In this document: piece by piece, positions 12,172 through 24,072 of the stretch | Numbering within the stretch: the first letter of the stretch is position 1 | Layout: each line of letters begins with the position of its first letter | DNA from: Asterella californica | Lineage: Eukaryota > Streptophyta > Marchantiopsida > Marchantiales > Aytoniaceae | NCBI GenBank assembly: GCA_036924285.1 | Contig: JAYKYS010000007.1 | Location: 3,286,001 to 3,350,000, forward strand | Direction: 5' to 3' | Length of the DNA: 64,000 bases | Made by a program: the position numbers and the translations under genes | Notes under the pieces: generated by a model | The model's database searches: none | Seen by the model: only the letters and a program-made list of their open reading frames with translations | What the model was told of the DNA's origin: nothing

Positions 12172-12993
12172 TCTGTGTCAGTGCTCGAACTTGAAGGACA
12201 ATTCTGTCCCGAGAGACTCCGCCAGTTCCATCGATAGTCATATTCCTCTTCAACTGCGTACGTCCATGGTCAGTACAGTAGTTTCGACAGGATCGCTGTT
12301 TGTCGCTCGCTGTGTGAGAATCAGAATCACGTGTAGCAAGTCTCGCATCCATGATGATTCCCACGGCATCACTAGTTCGACCACCGCAACCTCGGCAAAT
12401 GTCACGTATACCTCTGAGTATATACTTGAAGACTCTCGGAGCTACTACATTCGAAGTAATGGCTCATGATCAGAAGTACGTCAACATGTGAAGTTATCTC
12501 GATCCCTTTTTCGCTTCTTGTGAGCTCGAGAGGAAGTCCCACGAATGAGAACTGTTACAAACTGATTTTTTCAGACGGAGCTGCGCGCCGGCCCCTTGAG
12601 TTTCATAAGTGTTTTCTTTGCCCGAAGAACAACAGCAGAAATCGTCGTCCACAAACAGGGTAGAAAAGCTAGTAGTACAGTGACTGCATGATGCGTTCCA
12701 TTGAGTAGCATGCCACGGCCACTAACTGAGCTGAGAATGAAGACTAGAACCTCTGAAGAAGAACTAAAGAATCCTCCGCGTTTGCTCCCGTCCAGAAGCG
12801 AGTGCAGATCAGTCATTTCCTCATCATGTCGAGAACTTGATTGATGGATGAGTCGGACAATGTGCCGGTTTACAACTGGAATGTCACTGATCATGAGCCC
12901 TTCTCTACCTCTTCTATCGTCTCATCTCATCTCTCGTGTCTGTAGGAAGAAGGAAACTATTCGTTTTGACCTGGAGAGCTTCCAAGATAGAAA
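12172..12993. other. Intergenic stretch, no recognised gene
   Basis: Flank between the RRM remnant and the outer copia element. Short open frames on both strands show no family resemblance. Confidence 0.5.
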
Positions 12994-13222
12994 TGTTATA
13001 GCTATTATAATTCATCGTGCATGTTACATAGATACAGTTACTACACTGTTAACACATTGGCTATCACATGACTGTCACCTCTCGCCTATGTATGAGAAGA
13101 TGAATATTAGGATAAGATGAAACTTAGATCAGTATATAGACTACGTCTCTTTAGTGTACATTCATTCCATTCACTGCTGTAATATACATTACCAGTGTGC
13201 GTCTATTTCTTGAGTATTATCA
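12994..13222 (+). repeat. 5' LTR of the outer copia element
   Basis: Aligns along its whole length with 22381-22598, including shared blocks such as CATCGTGCATGTTACATAGA and CGTCTCTTTAGTGTACATTC. It starts TGTTATAGC and ends at CA. Confidence 0.87.
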
Positions 13223-13420
13223 ATATGATACTGGAGTTGGTGATGTCAATATTCATTGGATTCTTTATTGAGAATTTAGCGATCCATCATCGAGAGAGAA
13301 ACTCTGGAGCAGCATTCCGAGAGAGAAAAGAATTCTTATTCCAGAATGATAGAGCACTAGCAGAGAATAGAGAACCAGTCTTCGTGATCATCAGATAGCA
13401 ACAGATTTCATTTTGATCTG

Positions 13421-13425
13421 GATTA
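13421..13425 (+). repeat. Target-site duplication, left copy (GATTA)
   Basis: GATTA directly precedes the TG of the nested LTR and recurs directly after the CA of the 3' LTR at 18302-18306. Five bases is the usual copia duplication. Confidence 0.92.
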
Positions 13426-13643
13426 TGTTAAAGATAATGTCTAGTCTATAGTCACCTCTATAGTCACATCTATAGTCATCTCTATAGGCACATCTCTATG
13501 ACTAATGATTGACTAGTGACTAACCTCTTGTCCATAGGTTAGAGTATATAACAACCCCCTCTTGGGAGATGATGAGTCGACTGATCTCTTTACTGATATA
13601 TCTTCTACAGTGGAAAGTATTCACTTGGTTTGGTTCTTAAACA
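13426..13643 (+). repeat. 5' LTR of the nested copia element
   Basis: 218 bp, TGTTAAAG to TTCTTAAACA. It carries three or four copies of a CTATAGTCA-type subrepeat near its start and a TATA-like box further in. It matches the 3' LTR except for substitutions and fewer subrepeat units. Confidence 0.95.
13547..13553 (+). promoter_or_regulatory. TATA-like box in the 5' LTR
   Basis: TATATAA lies about 120 bp inside the LTR and is conserved in the 3' LTR copy. This is the expected place for the element's Pol II promoter, with the transcript starting some 30 bp downstream. Confidence 0.5.
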
Positions 13644-13655
13644 TGGTATCAGAGC
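13644..13655 (+). promoter_or_regulatory. Primer-binding site, initiator tRNA-Met type
   Basis: TGGTATCAGAGC follows the LTR directly. It is the standard copia primer-binding site complementary to the 3' part of initiator methionine tRNA. Confidence 0.93.
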
Positions 13656-14104
13656 TTAGGTACGAGCATTAGCAAGGAGAATGAGGAACCAGAGAGTGAA
13701 AAAGACACAGCGTGAGCACACCACCTTCAACTGAAAAGTGAGAAAGAAGGCAAAAATTTCCTGTCAAACCATCTTTGACTACGTTTTTGGAGGGGAAGGA
13801 GTTTGAATTAGACAAATCTGAGAGTAGATTTTGGGTTTAAAAAGTCTCCGTCTTTGCAAAGAGCTTTCCAACGGTTCAACTTTCGACCCAAACGGACCTC
13901 GTATAAGAGAGTTACACTTAGGGGAACTCTTGGTCAACAGAACTTTGACTGTACTTTTGAAGACTTTAACGATCGATTTTGGCGTTTCTGAGATTTTTGC
14001 CGTGCTAGACGAGATTGCAGAGGATTATCATATAGACGCTACTTCCACCTTCACAACCGCTTTGGGGAGTTTCAAATTTTTTCCACCTACTTTACTTTCT
14101 ATTG

Positions 14105-15115
14105 ATGGTTAACGTTAGTGATAACTTACTTCATGATCATCATAAGTTGGATAGCACGAACTATCCAATATGGTGTTTCAAGGTTCAAGCCATTTTTCAG
14201 AACTACGACTTATGGGACATAGTGTTGGGTGAGGAAGAAAGACCTATCTAATCACCAGCTGCTGTCAAAGCTTGGAACAAAAGAGATCAACAAGCACTTG
14301 CCATCATCAACATGATCATAAAAGACTCAGAAGTCATGGATATCTTGAAGGCTAAAACTTCTAAAGATGCTTGGGATACATTCACCAAGAAGCACGAAGG
14401 AGCTGCTCGAGGGAGGAAGAGAATGCTACGTAGAAAGTTAAACATTTTGCAAATGGTTGCAGGCATCTCTCTCGAAGAGCACTTCAATACTGTTAAAGGG
14501 TTGCTACAACAACTGAAGAATATGGGTGGAGGTATAGACGAGGACGACTTGGTACTGATAGTGCTCTAGAGCTTACCAGAACCATACGAGCACTTCGTCA
14601 GAGCAGTGGATGTACGCAAGGAGCTTGTCTCATTCGAAGAACTGCAAACACTAGCTTTGCAAGAAGCTATGAACATCGAGACCAAGTCAACTCAAGCAAC
14701 TGCCACAACTGATGCTGCCTTCTTCTCCAAGAAGAGAGATCATAAGCGGGATAGACCTCAAGACTCGCAATCAAAACAGAAGGAGCATTGGGACAACAAG
14801 AGAGGCAAGTTCAATAAACGTGACTCAGAGGACAACTCCAACAAACCAAAACCAGGGAACTGTAACTACTGTAAGAAACGTGAGCACTTCGCTTATGAGT
14901 GCCAAAAGAAGGTGTTTGATCAACGTTCCAACACCAACAACAGAGGTAACTTCGTACAGACATCTGATCACGAAGAGAAGCTGTTCTTCACTTCCATGCA
15001 TACAGACGCACATGACCAACAATGGTGGATTGACTCTGGAGCATCAAATCATATCACATCAAAGAAGGAGTGGTTTCAAAATTTTCATCCTCTAAATGGA
15101 CCAGAGATACGATAG
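14105..15115 (+). pseudogene. gag and protease region of the nested copia element
   Basis: One reading frame from ATG 14105 to the stop at 15113-15115, broken by in-frame stops TAA at 14249 and TAG at 14567. The gag part has the usual copia UBN2-type pattern (TSKDAWDTFTKKHEG). A zinc knuckle follows, CNYCKKREHFAYEC, in CX2CX4HX4C spacing but with Glu in place of the usual Gly before His. The aspartic protease motif is WWIDSGASNHIT near 15030. A frameshift near 15100 leads into the next segment. Known role: capsid formation and polyprotein cleavage; this copy cannot make either intact. Confidence 0.9.
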
Positions 15116-16500
15116 ATGATGGTAAGGGCTACCAAATCCAAGGGGAAGGTAACATCCGTATTAAGCTACCTTCATGTCAGATAAGAACCATTGGAGGTGT
15201 CTGGTTTGTACCTAGTGTAGTGCATAATCTTTTGAGTGTTGGTAAACTTGCTGCAAATGAGTTTCAACTGTCATTCGATGCACAAGGATGTTCCATTCTC
15301 GACAAAGGATCTGTCGTAGCTACAGGGCTGAAGGTATGAGTTACAAGCCTTACCTTTGGTAGCTCCAGTTCTAGCTGCTGTAACAGATACGAGCCAGTTA
15401 TGACATCTTCGACTTGGACACTTACACTATCAGAAAATGCATAAGTTGTTCCATGAAGACTTGGCCCTTGGTGTTTTGAAACTAGTCTCTATTAACACTC
15501 GGTGTGAAGTTTACCTTAGATCTAAACAGACTCGAAGGAAGTTCTTCAAAACTACTGCAACACGAGCAACAGAAATCCTTCAACTGCTACATACAGATCT
15601 TTGTGGACCTACTGAGACTATTTTGCTTGGAGGTTCTAAGTACTTTATGCTGGTTGTTGATGACTTCTCGAGATACATTTGGGTTTTCTTCCTGTTAAGA
15701 AAGTCTGAAGCACTCTCGAATCTTCAACAGCTTGTTAACATGGTGGAAAGACAGACTGGACAACTAGTGAAGAGTCTGCAAAGTGATAGAGAAGAGAGTT
15801 CACTTCAAGGCTACTGATAAATATTTTGCTGAGAAGGGGATACTGCGGCAGTTGACTACAGCTTACACGCCTCAGCAAAATGGAGTGGTTGAAAAGAAAA
15901 ACAAAACTGTCGTGGAAATGACAAGAAGTCTTCTTCTTGAGCAAGATCTTCCAAAAGATCTTTGGGCTGAAGCTGTGAATACTGCGGTCTATCTTCTCAA
16001 CAGAAGTCCAACAAATGCTGTGAACAAAAAAACTCCATCCGAAGCTTTCACAAGAAAAGAAACCAGACCTCTCTAACCTACGAATTTTTGGATGTAAAGC
16101 ATATGCTACAACTCCTCAAAAATTACTCCAAAAGTTTGATGATAGATCTCAGATCTGTACATTCATAGGATATCCAGGAAGAGAAAAAGGATATAGACTG
16201 TTGAGTGATGCAAGAAAGATCATCATCAGTCGAGATGTAGTGTTTTTAGAGGTCTCTCCATCTCGAAACTCACAACACCATTTTTCTGACCTGCCACCTC
16301 TTTCAATCCAAACACCTACTTCAGAGAATCATGAAAAAGAAGCTCAAGCTCAGCTAGAACCACCTACACAAGTTGAAGTTATTGAATCAGGTCCAACTAC
16401 AGCAGATTCGCCTCTCATACACCAGACTACTCCAGATTCGAATCTTGCTGTTCAACCAAGGAGACCTACCAGAACAAGGAAGGTTCCTGCAAAGCTATAG
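15116..16500 (+). pseudogene. Integrase region of the nested copia element
   Basis: Three or more frames are needed to follow it. After the end of protease (VWFVPSVVHNLLSVGKL) comes the integrase core, with HTDLCGP near 15595 as first catalytic Asp region and VVDDFSRYIWVFFL. A frameshift near 15800 disrupts the second Asp region. It continues with AYTPQQNGVVEKKNKTVVEM, which carries the last catalytic residue, and LWAEAVNTAVYLLNRSPT. A stop lies near 16075. The end of the region is proline/glutamine-rich linker. Confidence 0.88.
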
Positions 16501-18012
16501 GATTATATTCTCATGGCTGAAGCTCAAGGTGATGGAGAAACAATTACATTCGAGGATACTTTCAGTAAAGATCAATGGAGACGTGCTATGCAGGAAGAAT
16601 ATGATGCATTACTCAAAAATGCAACCTGGAGCTTAGTACCTCTTCCAACAAACAAGAAAGCACTTGTTTATAAGATCAAGAGACATGCGGATGGAACTAT
16701 TGAGAGATACAAGGCTCGCCTTGTTGCAAAAGGTTATTTGCAGACTGCAGGAGAAGATTTTCAAGAGACCTTCACACCTGTGGTAAAACTTAACTCCATT
16801 CGAGTTCTTTGTGCTCTTGCAAAACTACATGGTTGGAAGTGTTTACAAATAGATGTTAAGAATGCATTTCTTAATGATATTCTTGAAGAAGATATCTACT
16901 TGCAGCAACCACCTGGGTTTGTTCGTAAAGGAGGTGAACAATTAGTGTGCAAGCTGCACAACACATTGTACGGCCTCAAACAAGCTCCAAGAGCTTGGTA
17001 CACAAGAATAGACACTTTCTTGAAGCAGCAAGGCTTCTCTCCTACTAGAGTAGATCCAAACTTCTATGTTTTGATTACTTCTCAAAATATTGTGTTACTG
17101 TTACTGTACATGGATGACCTGATAATATCCGGAAGTAATCAAGGAGGAGTAAAGAAGATTCAGCAAGAATAATGCAAGAGTTTGATATGAAGGATCTAGG
17201 ACTTCTCAACTTTTACCTTGGAGTTCAGTTTTTGGAACACAACCAAATGTTATACCTCTCTCAGGCAAGATACACAAAAAGTATACTTCAGGATTTCCAG
17301 ATGGAGAAGTGCAAGCCTCCTATGGTTATCTCGAGTGGCAAAGTTCTTCTGATGATAATGAGCGTGCAGATGCACAAAGTTCAGGAAGCTGATCGAGAAG
17401 TTAATTTATCTGGCTGTCACTACAAGACTAGATATTTCGTATGCAGTTAGCAAACTCAGTCAGAATATGGAGTCTCCCACAATTATGCATATGAGGGCAG
17501 CAAAGAGAGTTTTGCGCTACCTCAGGGAAACTACCAGTTATGGACTCAGATATAGCTCAGATAAGTCACTTGGACTTGTTGGATTTACAGATGCTGATTG
17601 GGCAGACGATTCAACAGATCGTAAATCAATGTCTGGATTCGCATTTATGCTGGGAGGAGGTGCCATCACTTGGCAGTGTAAAAAGCAGCCAACTATTGAT
17701 TTATCCTCCTCTGAAGCAGAATATCGTGGCCTGTGTAATGCAGCACGAGAGGCCATTTGGCTAAGATGGATGTTGGAGGATGTAGGTGTCAACCAAGACA
17801 CTCCAACAGTAATCTGAACTGATAGCATGAGTGCAATAGCATTGGCAAAAAACCCAATGCATCATGCTAGAACAAAGCACCTTGAAGTGCAAGTCCACTT
17901 CATCAGGGAGAAAATAATTTCAGGAGAGGTTGTTACTCAATGGGTAACAATTGATGACCAAACTGCTGATATATTCACCAAGCCTTTGTCTTCGACATGT
18001 TTCAAAAATTGA
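16501..18012 (+). pseudogene. Reverse transcriptase and RNase H region of the nested copia element
   Basis: 16513-17172 is a long open stretch with the RT fingers and palm (KARLVAKGYLQTAGEDFQET, QIDVKNAFLN, LYGLKQAPRAWY) and the catalytic YMDDLII near 17107. A frameshift near 17170 and another near 17350 follow. RNase H is at 17467-18012 with FTDADWADD, SSSEAEYRGLCNAAREA and TKHLEVQVHFIREKI, interrupted by one stop near 17815. Order RT then RNase H after integrase confirms copia. Confidence 0.92.
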
Positions 18013-18049
18013 GACTTGAACTTGGTGTATATTCATTTCTACTGACATT

Positions 18050-18058
18050 AAGAGGGGG
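18050..18058 (+). promoter_or_regulatory. Polypurine tract of the nested copia element
   Basis: AAGAGGGGG directly abuts the TG of the 3' LTR, the expected site for plus-strand priming. Confidence 0.88.
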
Positions 18059-18301
18059 TGTTAAAGATAATGTCTAGTCTATAGTTACCTCTATAGTCAC
18101 ATCTAATAGTCACATCTATAGTCATATCTATAGTCACCTCTATAAGCACATCTCTATGACTAATGACTGACTAGTGACTAACCTCTTGTCCATAGATTAG
18201 AGTATATAACAACCCCCTCTTGGGAGATGATGAGTAGACTGATCCCTTTACTTATATATCTTCTACAGTGGAGAGTATTCACTTGGTTTGGTTCTTAAAC
18301 A
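18059..18301 (+). repeat. 3' LTR of the nested copia element
   Basis: 243 bp, about 25 bp longer than the 5' LTR. The difference is extra units of the CTATAGTCAC-type subrepeat at 18080-18145. It otherwise matches, including ends TGTTAAAG and TTCTTAAACA. Confidence 0.95.
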
Positions 18302-18306
18302 GATTA
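18302..18306 (+). repeat. Target-site duplication, right copy (GATTA)
   Basis: Matches 13421-13425. The last A of this copy is the first base of the outer element's gag ATG, so the insertion fell at that start codon. Confidence 0.92.
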
Positions 18307-19260
18307 TGTCTGAATACAAGAAAATGGAGAAGATCTAGAAGTTCGACGGAGAGAACTTTCACATGTGGAAACTAAAGATGAAGTTCATACTCATTAGAAA
18401 GGGCTTTGGAAGATTTCTTCCGAGAAACTCTTGAGATCTAATTCGAACAGTAAAGCGGAGGAGTTACAAGAGTGGAACGATATGGATAAGAAGGCAACTG
18501 CTGCAATCTGTCTCTATATCCAAGATTCTCAGCTACTTCACGTCAATAAGACCAAGATCTCTGCAGCAGTATGGCAAAAGCTTGAGAATTTGTATGAAAA
18601 GAAGAATCCAACAAATTACTATATTTATGTCAGAAATTCTTCACCCTAAGGATGAGTGCAAGTGATAGTATGACAACGTACATTCACAAGAGGCGAGAGT
18701 TGTTAGATCAATTAACATCAGTTGGTTCTATCGTAGAAGATCTTGACATAGTAATGATGTTGTTGTATGATCTCCTTGAGTCGTATCAAATTTTAGTCAT
18801 AAATCTCGGTACTCGTGATCCGAACGAGTTGACCGTCGAGATGATCACCTCTATGTTGCTACAGGAAGAATCAAGGCAAGTCCGTGGACTTGCAGAAGCT
18901 ATTGACATAGCTCTCTACAGCGGAAGGAAGGTTGACTTCAAGAAGAAGACCAGTGGGAACAACAGAGAAGCTGTACATGTGACTTCCAAGGCAAAATATG
19001 CTTAGAAGAAGAAGCTAAAGTGTTCTTCATGTGGAAAGCGTGGGCATTCGACTGAGCAATGTTCCGATAATAATCGTAATCATGACAAAAGACGACATCA
19101 AGCACATCATACGGAGAAAAAGAAGGAAAAGGCTGAAAATGACAAGCACCTGTCGTAATTGTCGCTCTCTCAGCTATTGACGAAGAGTCCAAAAAGTTCA
19201 GGTACATCAATTCCGGTGCATCCCAACATATGACCAGAAGAAGAGTTTGGTTCTTAAATT
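18306..19260 (+). pseudogene. gag and protease region of the outer copia element
   Basis: Starts MSEYKKMEK at 18306, a stop follows within 11 codons, then KFDGENFHMWKLKMKF, the typical start of copia gag. Frameshifts lie near 18430 and 18645. 18652-19005 is open and ends just before the zinc knuckle CSSCGKRGHSTEQC at about 19021, a perfect CX2CX4HX4C. The protease motif is YINSGASQHMT near 19204. The sequence diverges strongly from the nested element's gag, so the two belong to different copia lineages. Confidence 0.87.
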
Positions 19261-20700
19261 ATGTGCCTGTATAGACCAACTCTAAAGTGTACTTGGGAGA
19301 TGATACCGGTCTGGAGATTTATGAGAAAGACAGTACATTTTCAATTAGCTAAGAACCAAAGGCGGAACATTGTTGAGGTACTACACATACGTGTTCTTAC
19401 CAAGAGTCTACTCTCAGTGAGTAAGATGGTGGTTTTTCAAGTCGACCCCTTGATGTCAACTTCTCATCCCAAGCATGTACAATCAGGAAGGATGACGATC
19501 AGATAGAAGACATCCGTTCAGGTTTGTTGTTTAAGCTGGTAGGATCGATTAGGGAGTCGAGTGATACTAACGAAGCAGCATTGTCCTCTATGCCGAACTG
19601 TCATGCTCATTTATGGCATCAGCGGCTCGGTCATCTAAGCATGAACAATCTCCAGAAACTAAGTGGAGGACTAGTTCATGGATTAACTTTAGTTCCAAGA
19701 ACTAAGTTAGAGTTATGTAAAGGTTGTTCTTATGGAAAAAAACATCATGCTGTGATTTCCACCGTATCGGATATTAGAGCATCAAAGAAACTAGAGTTAG
19801 TTCACAGTGATATCTGCGGACCAGTAGAAGTGCAGTCACACAATGAAGCTAAATATTTTATCACGTTCATTGATGATTTCACCAGAAAAACATGGGTGTA
19901 TTTCCTCTCAACTAAAGCTCACGCACTGGAGAAATTTAAGGTATTCAAGGCATTGGTGGAAAACCAATCTGAATGCAAGATTCTGGAGCTAAGTTGTCTC
20001 AAGATCAAGGGGCTGTGCAAGGACAACGGCGGAGAGTATAGCTCAAAGGAATTCTATAATTTCTGTGAGAAGCACAGGATTTTCAGACAAATGTCAAACC
20101 TCACAATCCACATCAGAACAAAGTGGTTGAGCGCAAGAACCGATCCTTGTGTGAAAGCGTCAGGTGTATGCTATATCAAAAAGGTACGGGAAAAGCTTTT
20201 TGGGCTGAGGCTATAGCTACTGCAAACTATGTGTTAAATAGATGTCCTACTATATTGCTTTGGGAGATGTTACTCCAGAGGAAGCTTGGACGAGGACGAA
20301 ATCATCAATTCAGCACTTAAGAATTTTTGGATGTGAATTGTACGCCTTCATATCTAGCCAGAAGAGAAAGAAGTTCGATGTGAAGAGCGTGAAATACATT
20401 TTCCTTGGGTACGTAGAGATACCAAATGCTATAGGTTGTATAATCTCGAGACTAAAAATATAGTCAAGTCCAGTGACGTTGAGTTCGTTGAAGAGCACAG
20501 ACAATCAGACGTCACCAAACGACTCCATTTGTCCGTCATCCGTCTTGTGAAGAGGACGGAGACAATGTGACGAAAGATAACATGAAGGTTCCAAGCACAC
20601 TTGACATTGCTGATCCCCAACAAAATGAGGATAGTGATGATCCACCTCTTGAAGATACGGAGTCCCAAAGGTAGTGGACGATCTTGGAGAAGCTTCAAGT
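19261..20700 (+). pseudogene. Integrase region of the outer copia element
   Basis: 19524-20216 carries the gag-pre-integrase zinc-binding motif (HLWHQRLGHLSMNNLQKL, CKGCSYGKKHH) and the catalytic core: LVHSDICGP, ITFIDDFTRKTWVYFL and KDNGGEYSS. A frameshift near 20115 moves the reading to VERKNRSLCESVRCMLYQK and FWAEAIATANYVLNRCPT. A further frame change gives LRIFGCELYAFI at 20320. It is recognisably complete in order but broken. Confidence 0.88.
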
Positions 20701-22320
20701 AGCTATCATGGGAAGCAGCAGACTAAGCTGGTCATTGAGAAAAGGGTGAGCACGAGGGTACGGAAGCCTAGCCACAAATTCCTAGATTCTCTAAACTATC
20801 TTCATGCTTTCTATACAAGCATAAAAGAACCCAAGACGCTTAAGGAGACCTTGGAGAGTGATGATAGGGATAAGTGGGAGCAGGTAAGTCCAGTCCGAAT
20901 ATCAATCTCTCATAGATAATCAGACGTGGAGATTAGTGAAACTTTCACACAAAAAAAGATCATAAGAAGTAAATGAATTTTTAAGATGAAGTATCATGCT
21001 GACGGAACAGTAAAACGATACAAGGTCTAGTTAATAGGAAAAGGCTATTCCCAAATCGAGAGAATAGACTTCAATGAAACTTATGTCTCAGTTCCCAAGC
21101 TCAACACAATCCGTACCGTTTTAGTTGTAGCTACGCATGAAGATCTAGAGGCAGAGCAAATGGATGTCAAGATGATGTACCTGAATTCAGAGATCAAAGA
21201 GATGATCTACTTGGAGCAGCCCGAAGGCTTTGTCAAAGAGGGTAAGAAGAACTGTGTTCTTTTACTCTTGAAGATCATTTACATGCTACGACAATCAGAG
21301 AATGTATGAAACGGTACGATATCAAGGTTCTTCAAGGATGTTGGTTTTATGAGGAGTGTAGCAGACTCCAGTCTGTTCATTTTAACTACCAAAAAGAAGT
21401 TTCTTTACATAGTTATTTTCGTAGATGACTTACTATTGGTGTCTAATTGCAAAGTGTTGATAGTTGAAATAAAATTTGTGTAGCAACCAAATTTGCTATG
21501 ACCGACTTAGGTCCTGTAAAGTATATCATAAGACATTTTATTGTCCATGATAGAAGAAAAAGACATACATTGTTAGTCAGAGGCAGTACCTGAAAAATAT
21601 TCTGGAGAGATTCAGAATGGAGGATTGTAAACTTGTAAGCACACCTCTGGACGTTAATGTCAAGCTCACCAAGGAAATGTCACCAACGACAGCAGAAGAA
21701 ATTCTGGAAATGGAAAAATTTCCATATCAAGCTCCAGTTGGAAGCTTGACATGAGCAATGCAGGGCTCGAGACCAGATCTCTCGTTCGTAGTCGGGTTGG
21801 CGAGCCAGTTTTCATCTAATCTTGATCACGATCATTGAGTTGCCGTCAAACATTTTTTCAGATATATTCAAGGTACTTTGGATAACGGGATTTGCTATGA
21901 TGGTGGCAATGGCACATTGGAGCCGGTTGGTTATGGTGATTCTGATAATAAAGGCTGCTTAGACTCTAGAAGGTCTACAACTGATTATACTTTTATTCTA
22001 GCTGGAGGTGCCATCAGTTAGAATAACATGAAGCAGAAGACAGTGGCTTTATCCAGGACGGAGGCGGAGTACATGGCTTGCACTCAGACAACCAAAGAAG
22101 CAGAAGAGACTCATGAGAGAGATGGGTTTTTCACAAAAACCCAATGACAACACTGGTTGTATTACACTTGGCAAAAATCCAGTATTCCATCAACGGACAA
22201 AGCACATAGATGTGCAGCATCATTTTGTCCGTGAAAAGATAGAAGACGAGACATTTATCTTGGAGCATCTTGGAACGAAAGAGATGCCTGCAGACATGTG
22301 ACTAAAACCTTAAAACGTGA
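20701..22320 (+). pseudogene. Reverse transcriptase and RNase H region of the outer copia element
   Basis: Heavily decayed. RT pieces include KYHADGTVKRYK near 20990, MDVKMMYLNSEI near 21160 and LEQPEGFVKEGKK near 21210. The catalytic region is VIFVDDLLLVSN near 21417, with FVDD in place of YVDD. RNase H pieces include YGDSDNKGCLDSRRSTTDY near 21930 and LSRTEAEYMACTQTTKEA near 22050. The C-terminus is RTKHIDVQHHFVREKI at 22190-22240. Stops and indels occur throughout. Confidence 0.86.
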
Positions 22321-22380
22321 ATTACACTATAGCTGTATGAATATGTTGGGTATGCTAGCCGACGTCTCATAAAATAAGAG

Positions 22381-22598
22381 TGTCAGAGCTCTTATAAATC
22401 ATCGTGCATGTTACATAGATACAGTTAACACACTGCTAACACATGAGCTATCACATGGCTGTCACCTCTGAGAGGATGAGTATTAGGATAAGATGGAACC
22501 TCGATCAATATATAGATTACGTCTCTTTAGTGTACATTCATTCTGTTCACTGGTGTAATATACATTACCTGTGTTCGTCTATTTCCTGAGTATTAACA
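22381..22598 (+). repeat. 3' LTR of the outer copia element
   Basis: Begins TGTCAGAGC after a short purine-rich run (AAAATAAGAG) and ends TATTAACA. It is the partner of 12994-13222, with many substitutions and a small deletion near 22470. Confidence 0.87.
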
Positions 22599-23941
22599 AC
22601 AAGTATTCTGGATCTGGTGGATAGTTGCTCCACCAGATGCAGGAAGGAAGAAAATTGATAGTATGCGAATCTCCGGATCCCCCATCCCCTCCGAGACGTC
22701 TTGGTACTAAACTCTCGCTGCTCTCCTTATGCATCTAGTAAGAATCAAAGAATGAAGATCGACTCAGAGGAGCGTACGCAGAGTCCGTTGTAAAACGTGT
22801 TTTTCTAGTCCCTCGTGGACAAACCCGGGACTCGGGGACCAAATCAAATTCGAAACTGAGACGGCTCCAGCCGCCTCTCCTCTTTCGAGTCTTCCTGCAT
22901 GTTCTGCCGTTTAATCTGCCTCGATCTCGAGTGAGCTGCATCAGATCATCCTCGGTCAGTCACTTCGACCGCACTCAGATAAAATATTACCGTGATGCGA
23001 TGGCATGGGGGTTTGAGTACCAAGAGGCCAACCGGCTATGGACTGTCGATGGCGAGTGAGTATTCTGGAGAGAGTGGGGCTGCGTCTTTCAGCGGTACGA
23101 TCCATCATCTAGTAGTAGATTCAGCGACGGACAAGACGTTCAACTTCGCACTTCCCCATTTTACGTTACGATACGGGATCAGACTTGAATTTCCACTCTC
23201 TTCGAGCATGTAGCTACACCTTATGCACGAGCGATGACATTAACGAACATGCGATAACATAACGGGAGAGATAATTACTTGCCTCATCGTCTGAGCTATG
23301 GTGTGAAGCCGTTGACGTGGATCAAGATCATGAATAAAACGTTCACTCTTGTATGTGAAATTGCTTAGTGTATGAAAAGCATCCCACCTGCCTCGCCAAA
23401 CGCCATACTACTTCCCAGTTTCAAACTGATATTGTCGCACTGTTTTATAGCGTATGGCCATTCCGACAGGGAGAGACAAGGTGGTTACACGTAACGCATC
23501 GTTAAACGATAGTTCATATTTGAATACATCATTTATTCATTTCGCTTCTAACTTAGATAGTGGACGTCATCCGTGTGTCTGAAGGTTTTAGCTGGTGAAG
23601 TGGGTGGAGATTTTGAAAAACTTATCCACAAATACTTTTGGTGTGCGTAGCAGATATTCCGGTGGAAAAATTGTTAGAAAAAACCTTTTAGTTATATCTC
23701 TTTTCGCTATATTAGTACTTGTCAAAGCTAAGAGAGAAGATTTTCTAATGTCAAGAAACGAAACAGCCGTAGGCTATTGAATTACAGCTTTCTATATGAA
23801 CGTGAAAACTTATCATTATATTGTGAATTGATATAATAATATTTATAATAGAATTTTTGATAATTAAAAAAATATTTAAATCTTACATTACTTTGTTACA
23901 AAAAATTAAGTCGAATCACAAAAAATGATTAAAAGTACTTG

Positions 23942-24072
23942 CGATATTTTCCTACGGGCGCCTTCAGAAGTGAACCCAAAAAACGTCCACTTACTCTTGG
24001 CCACGAGCGTGACACTCACCTGCGGCCAAAGAATACTGGCTGAAGATTCCAGGTTTAACACGCACTATTATT
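23942..24072 (+). repeat. Diverged direct repeat, copy 1
   Basis: Aligns with 24808-24940 at nucleotide and translated level: FLRAPSEV here against FLRVPPEV there, then ATSVTLTC against AVAITLC. Identity is roughly two thirds by eye. The function is unknown; it could be an old tandem gene fragment or part of a repeat family. Confidence 0.5.

Larger units (their letters stand above)
13426..18301 (+). mobile_element. Nested Ty1/copia LTR retrotransposon, structurally complete, coding-dead
   Basis: Full structure is visible: 5' LTR 13426-13643, primer-binding site 13644-13655, gag-pol 14105-18012, polypurine tract 18050-18058, 3' LTR 18059-18301, flanked by GATTA duplications. It sits in the outer copia element, right at that element's gag start codon. 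The domain order protease, integrase, RT, RNase H defines copia. At least two in-frame stops in gag and several pol frameshifts make it non-autonomous. LTRs differ by about six substitutions over 165 comparable bases, so it is younger than its host element. Confidence 0.95.
12994..22598 (+). mobile_element. Outer Ty1/copia LTR retrotransposon, decayed, split by a nested element
   Basis: Bounded by two related LTRs (12994-13222 and 22381-22598), both beginning TGT and ending TATTA(T/A)CA. Its leader runs 13223-13420 and its gag-pol resumes at 18306. The order gag, zinc knuckle, protease, integrase, RT, RNase H is that of copia. By eye the LTRs differ at roughly one base in eight or nine, clearly more than those of the nested element, so this copy is older. 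No convincing 5-bp target duplication or clean tRNA-Met primer site is visible. Subtracting the nested 4.9 kb leaves about 4.7 kb, a normal copia length. Confidence 0.88.
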
